Shown here piece after piece: positions 50,501-58,713 of a stretch of DNA of 64,000 nucleotides. The DNA lies in NCBI RefSeq assembly GCF_037102585.1, contig NW_027043820.1, forward strand, positions 2,018,501 to 2,082,500, in the 5' to 3' direction. Under the pieces are notes generated by a model. It was not told the DNA's origin. It saw only the letters and a program-made list of their open reading frames with translations, and did not search any database. Origin of the DNA: Saccharomycopsis crataegensis. Taxonomy: Eukaryota > Ascomycota > Saccharomycetes > Ascoideales > Saccharomycopsidaceae. Numbering within the stretch: position 1 is the first letter of the stretch; the number at the start of each line of letters is the position of its first letter. The position numbers and the translations under genes are program-made.

Positions 50501-51367
50501 ACTAAAAAATTGGAGTTATTGTTGAAATATCAGAAGGATTGGGGAGAAATAAATTGGGATGGTTTCTTAACTTTATCGATGCATGATCTTATGAAACGAA
50601 AGGATGCCATTCTCGATGATCTTCGCCAAAACAGTAAGTTTTTAGAAGTTATGAAAAATGAGAAATTTATCAAGAACTACAAGATTGTTGAGAGACAGCA
50701 AAAACTTAGAGATGAGCTTCGTGATATGCAAATGATTATCTCTGGCGAGAACTTGGAATTATTACCAGATTACAATTCTAGACTTGAAGTACTTAAGGAT
50801 CTTGGTTTTATTGATTTCAATTTAAATGTCCAATTGAAGGGTAGAGTTGCTTGTGAAGTCAATAGCGGCTGGGAGTTAATCGTCACTGAACTTGTTTTAG
50901 ACAACTTTTTGGGAGAATTTGAACCAGAAGAAATTGTAGCCTTGTTGTCCTGTTTTATTTACGAAGGTAGAGGAAACAATTCGGAAGAGGAAGAACCATT
51001 CTTAACACCAAGATTAGAAAAGGGTGAGAAAAGAATCAAGGAGATTGTTGGTAATGTGTTGGACACTTACCAAAAGCATCAAGTGGGGTTGACTTCTGAA
51101 GAAGAAAATTTCTTGGAACGTAAAAGATTCTCTCTTGTTAATGTGGTTTATGAATGGGCTCGTGGTATGCCATTTAGCAAAATCATGGAAATGAGTCCTG
51201 AAAGTGAAGGTACGATCGTGAGAGTGATTACTCGTCTTGATGAAGTTTGCAGAGAAGTCAAGAATGCTGCGTCAATTATTGGCAATTCCTCTTTGCATGG
51301 CAAAATGACCGAATCACAAGAAAAAATCAAGAGAGATATTGTGTTTTGTGCAAGTTTATATCTTTGA
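47573..51367 (+). CDS. SKI2: Ski2-like RNA helicase of the Ski complex
   Basis: A 1264-aa DExH helicase that feeds mRNA to the cytoplasmic exosome with Ski3 and Ski8. The N-terminal region has the Ski-complex binding segment (TTQLPFMPGGFIMED). Helicase motifs are AHTSAGKT (Walker A, 48542-48565), DEVH (48821-48832), LLSATVPNTFEFANW, RGIAVHHGGLLP, and QMSGRAGRRGLD. A long RGG-rich stretch lies between the two RecA parts (from about 49147), a position where S. cerevisiae Ski2 also has Gly/Arg-rich sequence. The C-terminal arch and helical bundle follow, ending IVFCASLYL. The frame is open upstream to 47459 but has no ATG there (only TTG at 47513), so I start at the first in-frame ATG, 47573 (MNMITNTELTD). 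Confidence 0.97.
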   Translation: MNMITNTELTDLIHAVEETSTNCDVEFFDPLLQSSYQQPEKTDDEINNELKRQFLTPGNEISWNILDLVQKKPDFLKNSIYDSLLSIPEPDDNIILKFKRRGIKGSIDSYSEELDLTQLNSKNTANSLSMNRKFGSKKDAVKGKTTQLPFMPGGFIMEDNSPKHLENLKLLHKDKDGLYDLPNGLPRGLEIGNDTGVSGLKELEDSLNDVAQYNFKEEAEDDIEDEVFDEAAFVNEVDESSGTSDESSFGIDGLLPENIIVQKNHMAQTVKKKEWAHMIDLDHKIENFHELVPNMAREWPFELDTFQKEAIYHLEQNDSVFVAAHTSAGKTVVAEYAIAMANRNMTKAIYTSPIKALSNQKFRDFKEDFTDIDVGLITGDVQINPTANCLIMTTEILRSMLYRGSDLIRDVEFVIFDEVHYVNDIDRGVVWEEVIIMLPPHVKFILLSATVPNTFEFANWVGRTKQKDIYVISTPKRPTPLEIYGWAKDDIFKIIDAKRTFLEDGFRKHKDRLEGNNKDKQNSNNGRGGRGGASRGGAPRGGAPRGGGRGGVRGSNRGGRGGGRGGALANNNSNNRKQFMNRDSPNKKTWLDLVQYLKKKDLLPAVVFVFSKKRCEEYIDTLTSIDYTTAKEKSEIHRFFEGALSRLRKEDRNLPQILKIRDMASRGIAVHHGGLLPIIKEIIEILFSKSLVKVLFATETFAMGLNLPTRTVVFSELRKHDGTKFRNLLPGEFTQMSGRAGRRGLDKIGTVIVMAYNLPFDVTSFKEVTLGVPTKLSSQFRLTYNMILNLLRIEALRVEEMIKRSFSENSTQSMMSDHMENAKKLETSIENLQIDTGDFGDENAAIVQDLFAKFAEYKSIITQMITSAMESPVLKKKFATGRMIIFRDHANKLRPGFITKNFQNAFAVLQFNMGSRREGFDERGLSIPYLSMVNGFIESMGYPKIEFGGHLKRVTVFYDQIELVTRNNASKTNEEFTKKLELLLKYQKDWGEINWDGFLTLSMHDLMKRKDAILDDLRQNSKFLEVMKNEKFIKNYKIVERQQKLRDELRDMQMIISGENLELLPDYNSRLEVLKDLGFIDFNLNVQLKGRVACEVNSGWELIVTELVLDNFLGEFEPEEIVALLSCFIYEGRGNNSEEEEPFLTPRLEKGEKRIKEIVGNVLDTYQKHQVGLTSEEENFLERKRFSLVNVVYEWARGMPFSKIMEMSPESEGTIVRVITRLDEVCREVKNAASIIGNSSLHGKMTESQEKIKRDIVFCASLYL

Positions 51368-51543
51368 AGTTATTAGTCTCTTTTACATTATATTTTACTG
51401 AATGAAAATTATAACACATTAATGAGTTAATATCCTATAGAACAGGAAAAAAAAGAAAGAAAAAAAAACTGTAAGAAAATGAATTATACACCAAAAATAT
51501 AGATAGAATCAAACTGAACCAATTAAAATAACAAAAAAAAAAA

Positions 51544-53178
51544 TCATACCACCAATTCAACATCCACTGAATCCCTAATTACTTTATCCAACTTACCCAC
51601 TTGACGGTATTTAGCCTTATCAAAGAATTTAGATTGGATTTTTTCTTTTTCCACATTCTTTAATTTTTCATCTTTAACCGTTTGTTCATGTTTTTCGGCT
51701 TCTTCCTTTTGGATATTTTGATAATACAATCTAACATTAGTTTTCAATCTGCTGAATGGATTCGAGATGACTTTACCATTGGCAACGGCAATGGCTTCTT
51801 TTCTTCTCCGTTCGGAAGCGATTATCTCGGCCTTTCTGATGGCATCTTGGTTTCTTTTTCTATTACGTTCATTGACTCTATCAAGGGTACTCAACAGATT
51901 ATTTGTTTCCTTGGTCTTTTGTCTGGCATTGTCATATTTGGATAATTCACGCTCAATTTTCTGGATTTCTTGGATGTTGTTACGTTGTCTTGCAACTTCA
52001 AGATGGGTTTGTAATTCTGCCCTACGCATCACAGCATTGGCACCAACATATCCTCTATTTAATCGTTGTTTGCTTTCGGAAACTTGCTTGATTTCCTTTG
52101 ACGTGAGCACTCTTTGGGCCATTTCCTTCAATTGTTTGAATTTCTTTTCGATTTTCTTCACCGAAGGAATATAGTCCAGCTTTTGACAGTATTTGTCAAA
52201 TTCCTGTTGGGTGAATGGAGAATTACTAAAGAAATCCATACTGACTTTTTTAGTTTGTCCGTCGCTGTTAGTGCACACCGCAAACATGTTGACGTAAGAC
52301 CCTTCCAATTTGTAAGGTTTTCTGCCGCGCTCAATGGAGACAATCCTCACGATACGATAGCTTGGTCTTCCATCACTCCCGGTACCCACGTTGAAACGTG
52401 CCATACAGTCCTTGACAACTTCTCTGAACTCAGGATAGTATAAGTATTTGGCAATTGGCCCTCTTCCAATACGAATCTTATTAATGTCGTCGACGATGGT
52501 TTGACGAACCGGTTCTGATTTCTTGGTGCTCCCCCACTCTACACCATCTGGATTATAATCATCTTCTTCATCGTAATAGTCACGCAAGTCATAATCATCA
52601 TTATCAGCTTCTTCTTCTTCGGCATCTGGTACGTGATATTCGTCATCATCTTCTTCATCACCTTGAGGCCCCTCATCCTCCGAGTATGAATCACCAGCGT
52701 CTCTTCTGGCCTTCTTATCTCTCTGTTTCTTCAATTCTGACAATTTGGATGATTTCTTGAATCTTGATGATTCTTTCACTTTCTTGGATCTGCTAGAACG
52801 TTCTTGTTGAACTTGGTTCTTTTCTCTAGCGGCTCTTTGAGCCAAATAAAGTCTTTCTTGATACTCATTCATTTTCTGAGCTCTATTATACAAAGTTTCT
52901 TCTCTTTCCATTTCGTCCATTTCTTCAATTCTCAATTTATCTTCTTCGTCAATATATTTTCCTTCCAAAGGATATGGGTTTTTCTCTGTAGCATCTTCGT
53001 CATCATCCTGGCCGTCGTGTTCGTCTTCGTCGTCCTCAGTACGAGTCTTTCTTTTCTTGGTGGTCGACTTCTTGATGGAAGAGCTTCTTTTTTTTGGGGA
53101 GGATTCGCCAGAATCCAATTCATCGACATCAGCCCCGGCAAGAGCCAACAAATCCTCATCTAAATCCACGTCAGACAT
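51544..53178 (-). CDS. RTF1: Paf1 complex subunit Rtf1
   Basis: A 544-aa component of the Paf1 elongation complex, which promotes H2B ubiquitination and H3K4/K79 methylation. The acidic/Lys-rich N-terminus starts MSDVDLDEDLLALAG. The histone-modification region (about 65-150) contains MDEMEREETLYNRAQKMNEY. The Plus3 domain (about 230-345) shows NKIRIGRGPIAKYLYYPEF, the basic/aromatic RIVSIERGRKPYKLEGSYVN and FSNSPFTQQEFDKY, matching the family fold that binds phosphorylated Spt5. The rest is a helical, charged C-terminus. The length is near that of the yeast protein. It is divergent from SSU72. Confidence 0.97.
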   Translation of the reverse strand: MSDVDLDEDLLALAGADVDELDSGESSPKKRSSSIKKSTTKKRKTRTEDDEDEHDGQDDDEDATEKNPYPLEGKYIDEEDKLRIEEMDEMEREETLYNRAQKMNEYQERLYLAQRAAREKNQVQQERSSRSKKVKESSRFKKSSKLSELKKQRDKKARRDAGDSYSEDEGPQGDEEDDDEYHVPDAEEEEADNDDYDLRDYYDEEDDYNPDGVEWGSTKKSEPVRQTIVDDINKIRIGRGPIAKYLYYPEFREVVKDCMARFNVGTGSDGRPSYRIVRIVSIERGRKPYKLEGSYVNMFAVCTNSDGQTKKVSMDFFSNSPFTQQEFDKYCQKLDYIPSVKKIEKKFKQLKEMAQRVLTSKEIKQVSESKQRLNRGYVGANAVMRRAELQTHLEVARQRNNIQEIQKIERELSKYDNARQKTKETNNLLSTLDRVNERNRKRNQDAIRKAEIIASERRRKEAIAVANGKVISNPFSRLKTNVRLYYQNIQKEEAEKHEQTVKDEKLKNVEKEKIQSKFFDKAKYRQVGKLDKVIRDSVDVELVV

Positions 53179-53454
53179 TATGCTGGTATTATATTATATT
53201 ATTGAATTGATTATTGTTGAGTATCAGTTGTTGACGTTTTTTGGTTGTTTTGTCGCCTTTTTTTTTCACTCTTTGTTTTTGTCATCGGGAAAACTGGGTC
53301 ACGTGGAAATATCGTTCCTCTTTATGATTTTTTTCTCTTCATATATTACTGTACAGATGAGGAAGAAAACTAACTTCTGTCTGCCAACCGACAAGTAAGA
53401 GGCACTCGCTATTTATCATTATATTCAATTGGCAGTTGGTGACCATAACACAAG
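53179..53454. promoter_or_regulatory. shared promoter of RTF1 and SSU72
   Basis: A 276-bp divergent spacer with a CACGTG E-box at 53300-53305 in the context GGTCACGTGGA, and a T-tract (53261-53268). Both genes act on RNA polymerase II, so co-regulation is a reasonable inference. Confidence 0.55.
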
Positions 53455-54187
53455 ATGCTGAGCTTAAAGTTTTGCACGGTATGTGCTTCCAATCAGAATA
53501 GGTACGTTGGAGAAACAAAAGGATGATAGGGTTCTATAGATGTATATGAAATGACAAACGATCCTTCATTACATATATATATTATCCTGCCTCTATTTAT
53601 ATATTACTAACAATAGTAGATCAATGGAAGCGCATAAAGTGTTACGAGATGCTGGTTACACTGTTTCGTCCTATGGGACTGGGTCAGCGGTAAGGCTTCC
53701 TGGACCTTCTATAGATAAACCAAACACATATGCATTTGGCACGGCTTATGACGATATATATAAAGAGCTTGAAGGTCAAGACTCACGATTATACACCCAG
53801 AATGGGGTTCTAAAGATGCTCGATCGTAATCGTCATGTCAAACAAGCACCAGAGAAGTTCCAACAAAACACCAAAGTGTTTGATTTCATCATCACTTGCG
53901 AAGAACGTTGTTTCGATGCGGTGATAGATGATTTATACAATAGAGGAGCGATCTTGAATCGAGTCGTTCATGTGATAAATGTTGATATTAAGGATGATAC
54001 AGAAAGCGCGGCGGTCGGGGGCCAGGCAATTTTGAAATTGGTCAACGCGGTTGCTGCCAAGAAGAAGGAAATCGAGAAAGACAGTGATGATGGCGATTGT
54101 TTGGAGGACCATTTAATGGATATCATGACCCAGTGGCAGTTGGAGCACCCACATTTACTTTTATTATATAACGTTGCCTACTACTAA
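53455..54187 (+). CDS. SSU72: RNA polymerase II CTD phosphatase Ssu72, two exons
   Basis: Exons 53455-53501 and 53620-54187 encode 204 aa, almost the length of S. cerevisiae Ssu72. Ssu72 dephosphorylates Ser5 and Ser7 of the RNA polymerase II CTD and is part of the cleavage and polyadenylation factor. The splice rebuilds the catalytic CX5R motif: FCTVC from exon 1, then Cys-Ala-Ser-Asn-Gln-Asn and Arg completed across the junction, followed by SMEAHK. The body is highly conserved (SYGTGSAVRLPGPSIDKPN, FDFIITCEERCFDAV, VVHVINVDIKDD) and ends in Tyr-Tyr, as in yeast. Codon 2 is CTG, which would be Ser in a CUG-Ser yeast. Confidence 0.96.
53502..53619 (+). other. SSU72 intron with tandem acceptor
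   Basis: 118 nt with a 5' site GTACGT, a branch point TACTAAC at 53605-53611 and two acceptors three bases apart (TAGTAG ending at 53616 and 53619). Only the distal one restores CX5R with Arg directly after Asn. The branch point lies unusually close to the acceptor. Confidence 0.93.
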
Positions 54188-54550
54188 GGTGCGTCTGGAA
54201 TTAGGAGATGGTGGTTGATTACTTTTCCCTTTTTCATTTTTTTTTTCTTCAATATTTTCATTTTCATCTTTTTCTGTAAAATATAAGGATAGTCATCGAG
54301 TATGTTTGTTGTTTGTAATTGTGGTGGTTCATATAACCAATGGATCTAGCCCCCCCTAAGGGTGGAAAATACCATGCAGACTTTCCCAACATGAAACTTT
54401 TGGCAGCCGATGGTAGCGTGCGTAACCATGGGATCTACCATGCTTGCTCCTGATGGTATATAAGTCTGCATTTGTGGGCTTAGAAAAACATCAATTATAA
54501 TTAATAAAATGTAAAATAGCAAGCATACAAATAATTGGTCACATTTACTT
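54188..54550. promoter_or_regulatory. promoter region of the GAS-family gene
   Basis: A 363-bp spacer. TATATAAG at 54457-54464 sits 94 bp before the ATG. A CCCCCCCTAAGGG cluster at 54350-54362 includes a CCCCT stress-type core. Confidence 0.55.
54457..54464 (+). promoter_or_regulatory. TATA box of the GAS-family gene
   Basis: A consensus TATATAAG 94 bp upstream of the ATG. It suggests a regulated, TATA-dependent gene. Confidence 0.6.
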
Positions 54551-56068
54551 ATGCTCTCGCGACTTGTTTTATCCACTCTCTTCGCAACTCTTTTCATCAG
54601 AGTCCAGGCAATGTCCTCGGTTGTTATCGATGGCAATGCTTTCTGGAAAGATAATAGCAGATTCTATATTCGTGGTGTCGATTATCAACCAGGCGGAAGC
54701 TCCAGTGCCACCACCAGTGATCCATTGGCCGATGCAGGCGCTTGTTCAAGAGACGTTAAGAAATTCGTCGATTTAGGAGTCAATACCATCAGAGTTTATT
54801 CAGTTGATCCATCCCAAGACCATAGTCTGTGTATGAAAACACTCCGTGATAATGATATTTACTTGATTTTGGATGTCAATAACCCATACCAATCAATCAA
54901 CCGTGCTGAAGCAGAATGTTCTTATAATGCGTTCTATATGAAGAACGTGTTTGATGTCATCGATGAATTTGCACAATATGACAATGTGTTTGGCTTCTTT
55001 GCTGGCAATGAAGTTATAAATGATGAAAAGACTACTGGTAGTGCCAAATATGTGAAAGCAGTGGTTAGAGATATGAAAAAATATATCAAGGCAAGAAGTT
55101 ATCGTACAATTCCTGTTGGTTACTCTGCTGCGGATATTGAGACCAATAGAAAACAACAAATAGAATATTTCACTTGTGGTGATGATGAGAATGCCCGTGT
55201 CGATTTTTGGGGTCATAATGACTACTCATGGTGTGGTGACAGCAACATGCAGACTTCTGGTTATGACAACTTATTGGAAGATTTCAAAGGTTTACCAATT
55301 CCAATATTCTTTTCGGAATTCGGTTGTAATTCTCAAGAAGATAGACCTTTCACTGAAATCCAAGCCATTTACTCTACCAAAATGTCTTCGGTGTTGTCTG
55401 GTGGCTTGGTTTATGAATACTCTCAAGAAGCTAATGATTACGGTTTGGTGAAGATCAGCAGCGATGAAAGCTCTGTCACCGAGCTTGGAAGCTATACTAA
55501 CTTGAAGCAACAATATGCTTCGGTTGATGATCCAAGTGGTGATGGTGGAGCATCTTCCAATAATTCCTATCCTTCTTGTCCTTCCACTTCCACAACGTGG
55601 CTTTCTGACGATGACTTACCAAGTACTCCATCTGGGGTAGTCGATATGATCAATAATGGTGCTGGATCTATTGTATCGGTGTCTGACCTTGGTTACACTT
55701 CTTATAAATGTTATAGCACCTATGATTACCCAACTGGCAGTAGTAACACTACCACAAATGGTACATACAGCTACAATTCTACCAGCAGTGGCTATAACTC
55801 GACTAGTAACTTAATCAGTAACACCAGTTATGTTACTTCTCATCAGTATTCCCTTGCTGCACAAGTGTCCTATTCTACTCTATTATCCACTACAACTTCC
55901 AAGCATAGCAAGAACACTGAAGCTGGTAAAGAGAAAGATAAAAGTACCTCTAGTAAGAAACATTCTGAAACAAGCTCTTCACATTCAGTTGTTGAAGGTG
56001 GGCAAATCAGAGTCGCAGCTATTCCTACAATCTTTGCGATCGCTTACAATTTTATCAACTTATTATAA
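54551..56068 (+). CDS. GPI-anchored beta-1,3-glucanosyltransferase (GH72, GAS family)
   Basis: A 505-aa cell-wall remodelling enzyme that elongates beta-1,3-glucan. The signal peptide is residues 1-20 (MLSRLVLSTLFATLFIRVQA). The GH72 domain (about 22-325) has RGVDYQPGG, VNTIRVYSVDPSQDH, the acid/base Glu154 in FFAGNEVIN, and the nucleophile Glu256 in FFSEFGCNSQEDRPF. A Ser/Thr-rich stalk follows, and the C-terminus is hydrophobic (IRVAAIPTIFAIAYNFINLL) as for GPI addition. I see no X8/CBM43 cysteine box of the Gas1/Gas2 kind, so it is closest to the Gas4/Gas5 (Candida Pga4-like) subgroup. Residue 93 is encoded by CTG, next to a conserved cysteine where a polar residue is usual. Confidence 0.95.
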   Translation: MLSRLVLSTLFATLFIRVQAMSSVVIDGNAFWKDNSRFYIRGVDYQPGGSSSATTSDPLADAGACSRDVKKFVDLGVNTIRVYSVDPSQDHSLCMKTLRDNDIYLILDVNNPYQSINRAEAECSYNAFYMKNVFDVIDEFAQYDNVFGFFAGNEVINDEKTTGSAKYVKAVVRDMKKYIKARSYRTIPVGYSAADIETNRKQQIEYFTCGDDENARVDFWGHNDYSWCGDSNMQTSGYDNLLEDFKGLPIPIFFSEFGCNSQEDRPFTEIQAIYSTKMSSVLSGGLVYEYSQEANDYGLVKISSDESSVTELGSYTNLKQQYASVDDPSGDGGASSNNSYPSCPSTSTTWLSDDDLPSTPSGVVDMINNGAGSIVSVSDLGYTSYKCYSTYDYPTGSSNTTTNGTYSYNSTSSGYNSTSNLISNTSYVTSHQYSLAAQVSYSTLLSTTTSKHSKNTEAGKEKDKSTSSKKHSETSSSHSVVEGGQIRVAAIPTIFAIAYNFINLL

Positions 56069-56509
56069 TCGTGCCCTAGATTTTTAGGATTTTCAAAAAT
56101 TTGAAATTCCTCGCTTTTTTCACTAGATAAATATATAGAATAATAGATTTTCGTTCCTAGCAAAAATCCTAAGTGGATTGTAGATCTACAATGATACACG
56201 ATATTTCTCTAAAAAATGTCCTTGGGATTAAGGTATATCCTTTATAACAAAAACCTCCAGATAAAAGCAAACAAAAAAAAAAAAGAAAAGAAAGGAAATC
56301 AGTAAGAAATTATATTATTAATTAAGGTAAAACGGGACAATTGAAAAACTGTGGTAAACTGGAAAATGCAAAGCCAATAGATAAAAAGTGTTTCAAAATG
56401 GAAAACATAAAAAAGAAAGGGCATTAGAATAAAAGGGTATTAAAATAAAATGAAAAAAAAAAAATTATAAGTATATATCAATAAAGTATTCTATAATGCA
56501 TATATGTGG
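56069..56509. other. convergent intergenic region
   Basis: A 441-bp AT-rich 3' spacer with A-tracts. Nothing recognised. Confidence 0.5.
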
Positions 56510-58003
56510 CTAACGTCTTTTCAATTTTAAAGACTCTTTTTTTCTCTTACTTGAAATATTCAAGTCTGAGCCGCCAGTAGCCAAGGTTATTCCCGGAGAT
56601 AGTAGTCCTCCGCTAGTCTCCAATGGTCCGGTATTTTTTGGAAGTTCCAATTTTAATGGTCGTCCATTAGCTTTATTCTTAGAGCGAGCTGCTGGTAGCT
56701 TCTTTGGTCCACCTGAATTTGGTGGTTTTCCTAGCTCGAAAGAATCCCTGAAAGGTGAAGATAAGGAAAACTGTTGTTGCGTTGACTCGTAGGTAGGAGA
56801 AAGTATCCGATTTCCTTGTAGAAGCGGATTATGTGAGTCGATTGGGGTGATTGGGGTCAATGGCATGTTGCTCCCCTGGACCGAACTAGTGTTGACATTT
56901 AACGTCGATTTTTGTCCCTGGTTATTATTTATGTAGCTGCTGAGAGCATCATGAATCGAGGCAGTATTAGTAGCCACCGACGAGTTTGGTGGGTTGATTT
57001 CCGGCAAGAAGTAGTTGCTAAAGTTGGCGTTGATTGGAGAGAATGTGTGGTTGATAGGCGATAGCTGTGGAGAGGTAAGTTGGTTATTTAGATGTAAGAA
57101 ACTTTGATTACCCAACCCTGATGAGGCGTTTGCAGGTGTAGGAGAAGTTATTGATAAATTCGCAAATCCCTCATCTATTGAGCTGAAGTTGTGAGGGTTT
57201 ATTGACAGCAACGATGATACTGAACTATTGCGCACTGGTGGAACCCCGTGGTTTATCGAACTATTGTTAGCATGATTATAGAACCCCATACATATCTCAA
57301 TCAATTTTTGTCTAATCTGTCCAAGCAAGTTTGAATAAGCCGAAGAAGTGGTTCCCAAATTCTTGTATTTCTTATTGCTTTTTGTGTTCAAATCGATCAA
57401 GATATTCTTACTCAATGCTACCTTGAGGGCTTCCTTTGCTACTTTCGATACAATCCCCGCAGGAGGATACCTCCCGCTGAACGGGGTTAATTGTGGATTG
57501 GAAGTGTAGTTCTGATAAATGTTCATCAACATGCTTTCGAAATTCTTGGTGAAGGTCATCGTGATACTAACGCCGCCGGTTTTCTTACCAGGGAGACCCA
57601 AATACTCGGACGAGCCGGCCACAGATGACCCATTCAAACTGGAATGAGAGTACAACGAGTTGGCCATCTGGTCTTCAAATTCATCGTAGTGGCCATCATC
57701 ATAGTCATCATCATCACTCAAGATACTCACTCTCGAGTCATTTCTACTGCGACAAGCCTCTCCTAATGGGGCTTGAGGATATTGTTGAGTTGCTCCAGTT
57801 TTAGGAAGCGGAGTCAACGGTGTAATAGGAACACCTGCTCCATTTCCATAGCCTGCTGTCTGATACAAGGCAAAGTTGGAAGTGGAGGCCTGCGGAGTCT
57901 GATAAGGGTTGTGGGTGATCGGGGTGGTCATCTCGTTATTGTTCATTTGTCCAGCCTTCTTGGCATTGATGGTCAATGAAGGCCTCTGTCTGGCGGTCTT
58001 CAT
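56510..58003 (-). CDS. Ser/Asn-rich fungal protein of unknown function (497 aa)
   Basis: Not recognised with certainty. Three parts are visible. The N-terminal part is basic/Gln/Pro-rich with TPITP and TPLTPLPK motifs. A conserved-looking core (about 145-250) contains SITMTFTKNFESMLMNIYQN, then LTPFSGRYPPAGIVSKVAKE and helices to about residue 245. The tail is Asn/Ser/Pro-rich and ends in a basic KRKKESLKLKRR. The core looks like a structured domain with a PFSG-x-YPPAG loop and would be the best query. Many SP/TP sites (for example PLTPITPID, ILSPTY) suggest CDK or MAPK regulation. A nuclear, cell-cycle or regulatory role is plausible but unproven. The preceding in-frame codon is GTG, so I use the ATG at 58003. 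Confidence 0.82.
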   Translation of the reverse strand: MKTARQRPSLTINAKKAGQMNNNEMTTPITHNPYQTPQASTSNFALYQTAGYGNGAGVPITPLTPLPKTGATQQYPQAPLGEACRSRNDSRVSILSDDDDYDDGHYDEFEDQMANSLYSHSSLNGSSVAGSSEYLGLPGKKTGGVSITMTFTKNFESMLMNIYQNYTSNPQLTPFSGRYPPAGIVSKVAKEALKVALSKNILIDLNTKSNKKYKNLGTTSSAYSNLLGQIRQKLIEICMGFYNHANNSSINHGVPPVRNSSVSSLLSINPHNFSSIDEGFANLSITSPTPANASSGLGNQSFLHLNNQLTSPQLSPINHTFSPINANFSNYFLPEINPPNSSVATNTASIHDALSSYINNNQGQKSTLNVNTSSVQGSNMPLTPITPIDSHNPLLQGNRILSPTYESTQQQFSLSSPFRDSFELGKPPNSGGPKKLPAARSKNKANGRPLKLELPKNTGPLETSGGLLSPGITLATGGSDLNISSKRKKESLKLKRR

Positions 58004-58713
58004 CACAACACAGTAAATTATTTGACAACCAACACTAAAATACTGAGCGATATTAACTCTTCAAAATTAGCGTGTGCTCTTAGTTCTTGAAGGAAGGGTT
58101 TTTTTTCTGAAACGTTGGGTTTTTCGTTTCTCGGTTATTCTGGTGCCACCGCTGTGGATGTTATATTGCAAACTCAGGAACAAATTAGCGAATGAATGAA
58201 TGTTCACAGATTGGAGAGAGACCAATTCTGTTTATTTGAAGTTATTATACTTGTCTTTTTTTGTTTCCTTTTTTGTTTTTGTTTTTGTTTTTGTTTTTTT
58301 CAGTCACAGGGAACAGCTAGGGTTTAGTAGGATCCTTTTTGTTTATTTGCGTTAGCTGCTAGTGCTGCCGGCAATTGCTTGTTATCTGTTTACGCACTTT
58401 TTTCTGGTGCAAACGCAACACGCAAATCGCTCACAGAGGGAATTCGGGAAAAACTACAAATCATCGTTATAATGGTAAGAATAATAATAACATGAAAAAT
58501 AATTTGTGTGATATGGAATACTAATAGTGAATATAGAGCAATAGTGAACATATAGTAAACATATAGTAATAGTGAATATTCTGTTTCAAAGATTCTAGTA
58601 ATTCAAAAGAATTTAGGATATAAACGACAAAACCAAATAATGTATTAAAAAAAAAAAAAATGAAAAAAAAAATAATGTAGTTAGCGGAAAATCAGAAGCC
58701 CTAACCATGACTA
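58004..58713. other. intergenic region, unknown gene promoter and GIP3-like 3' end
   Basis: A 710-bp spacer with a (TTTTTG)n-like run near 58260-58300 and A-tracts near 58650-58670. No gene or RNA is recognised. Confidence 0.5.
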
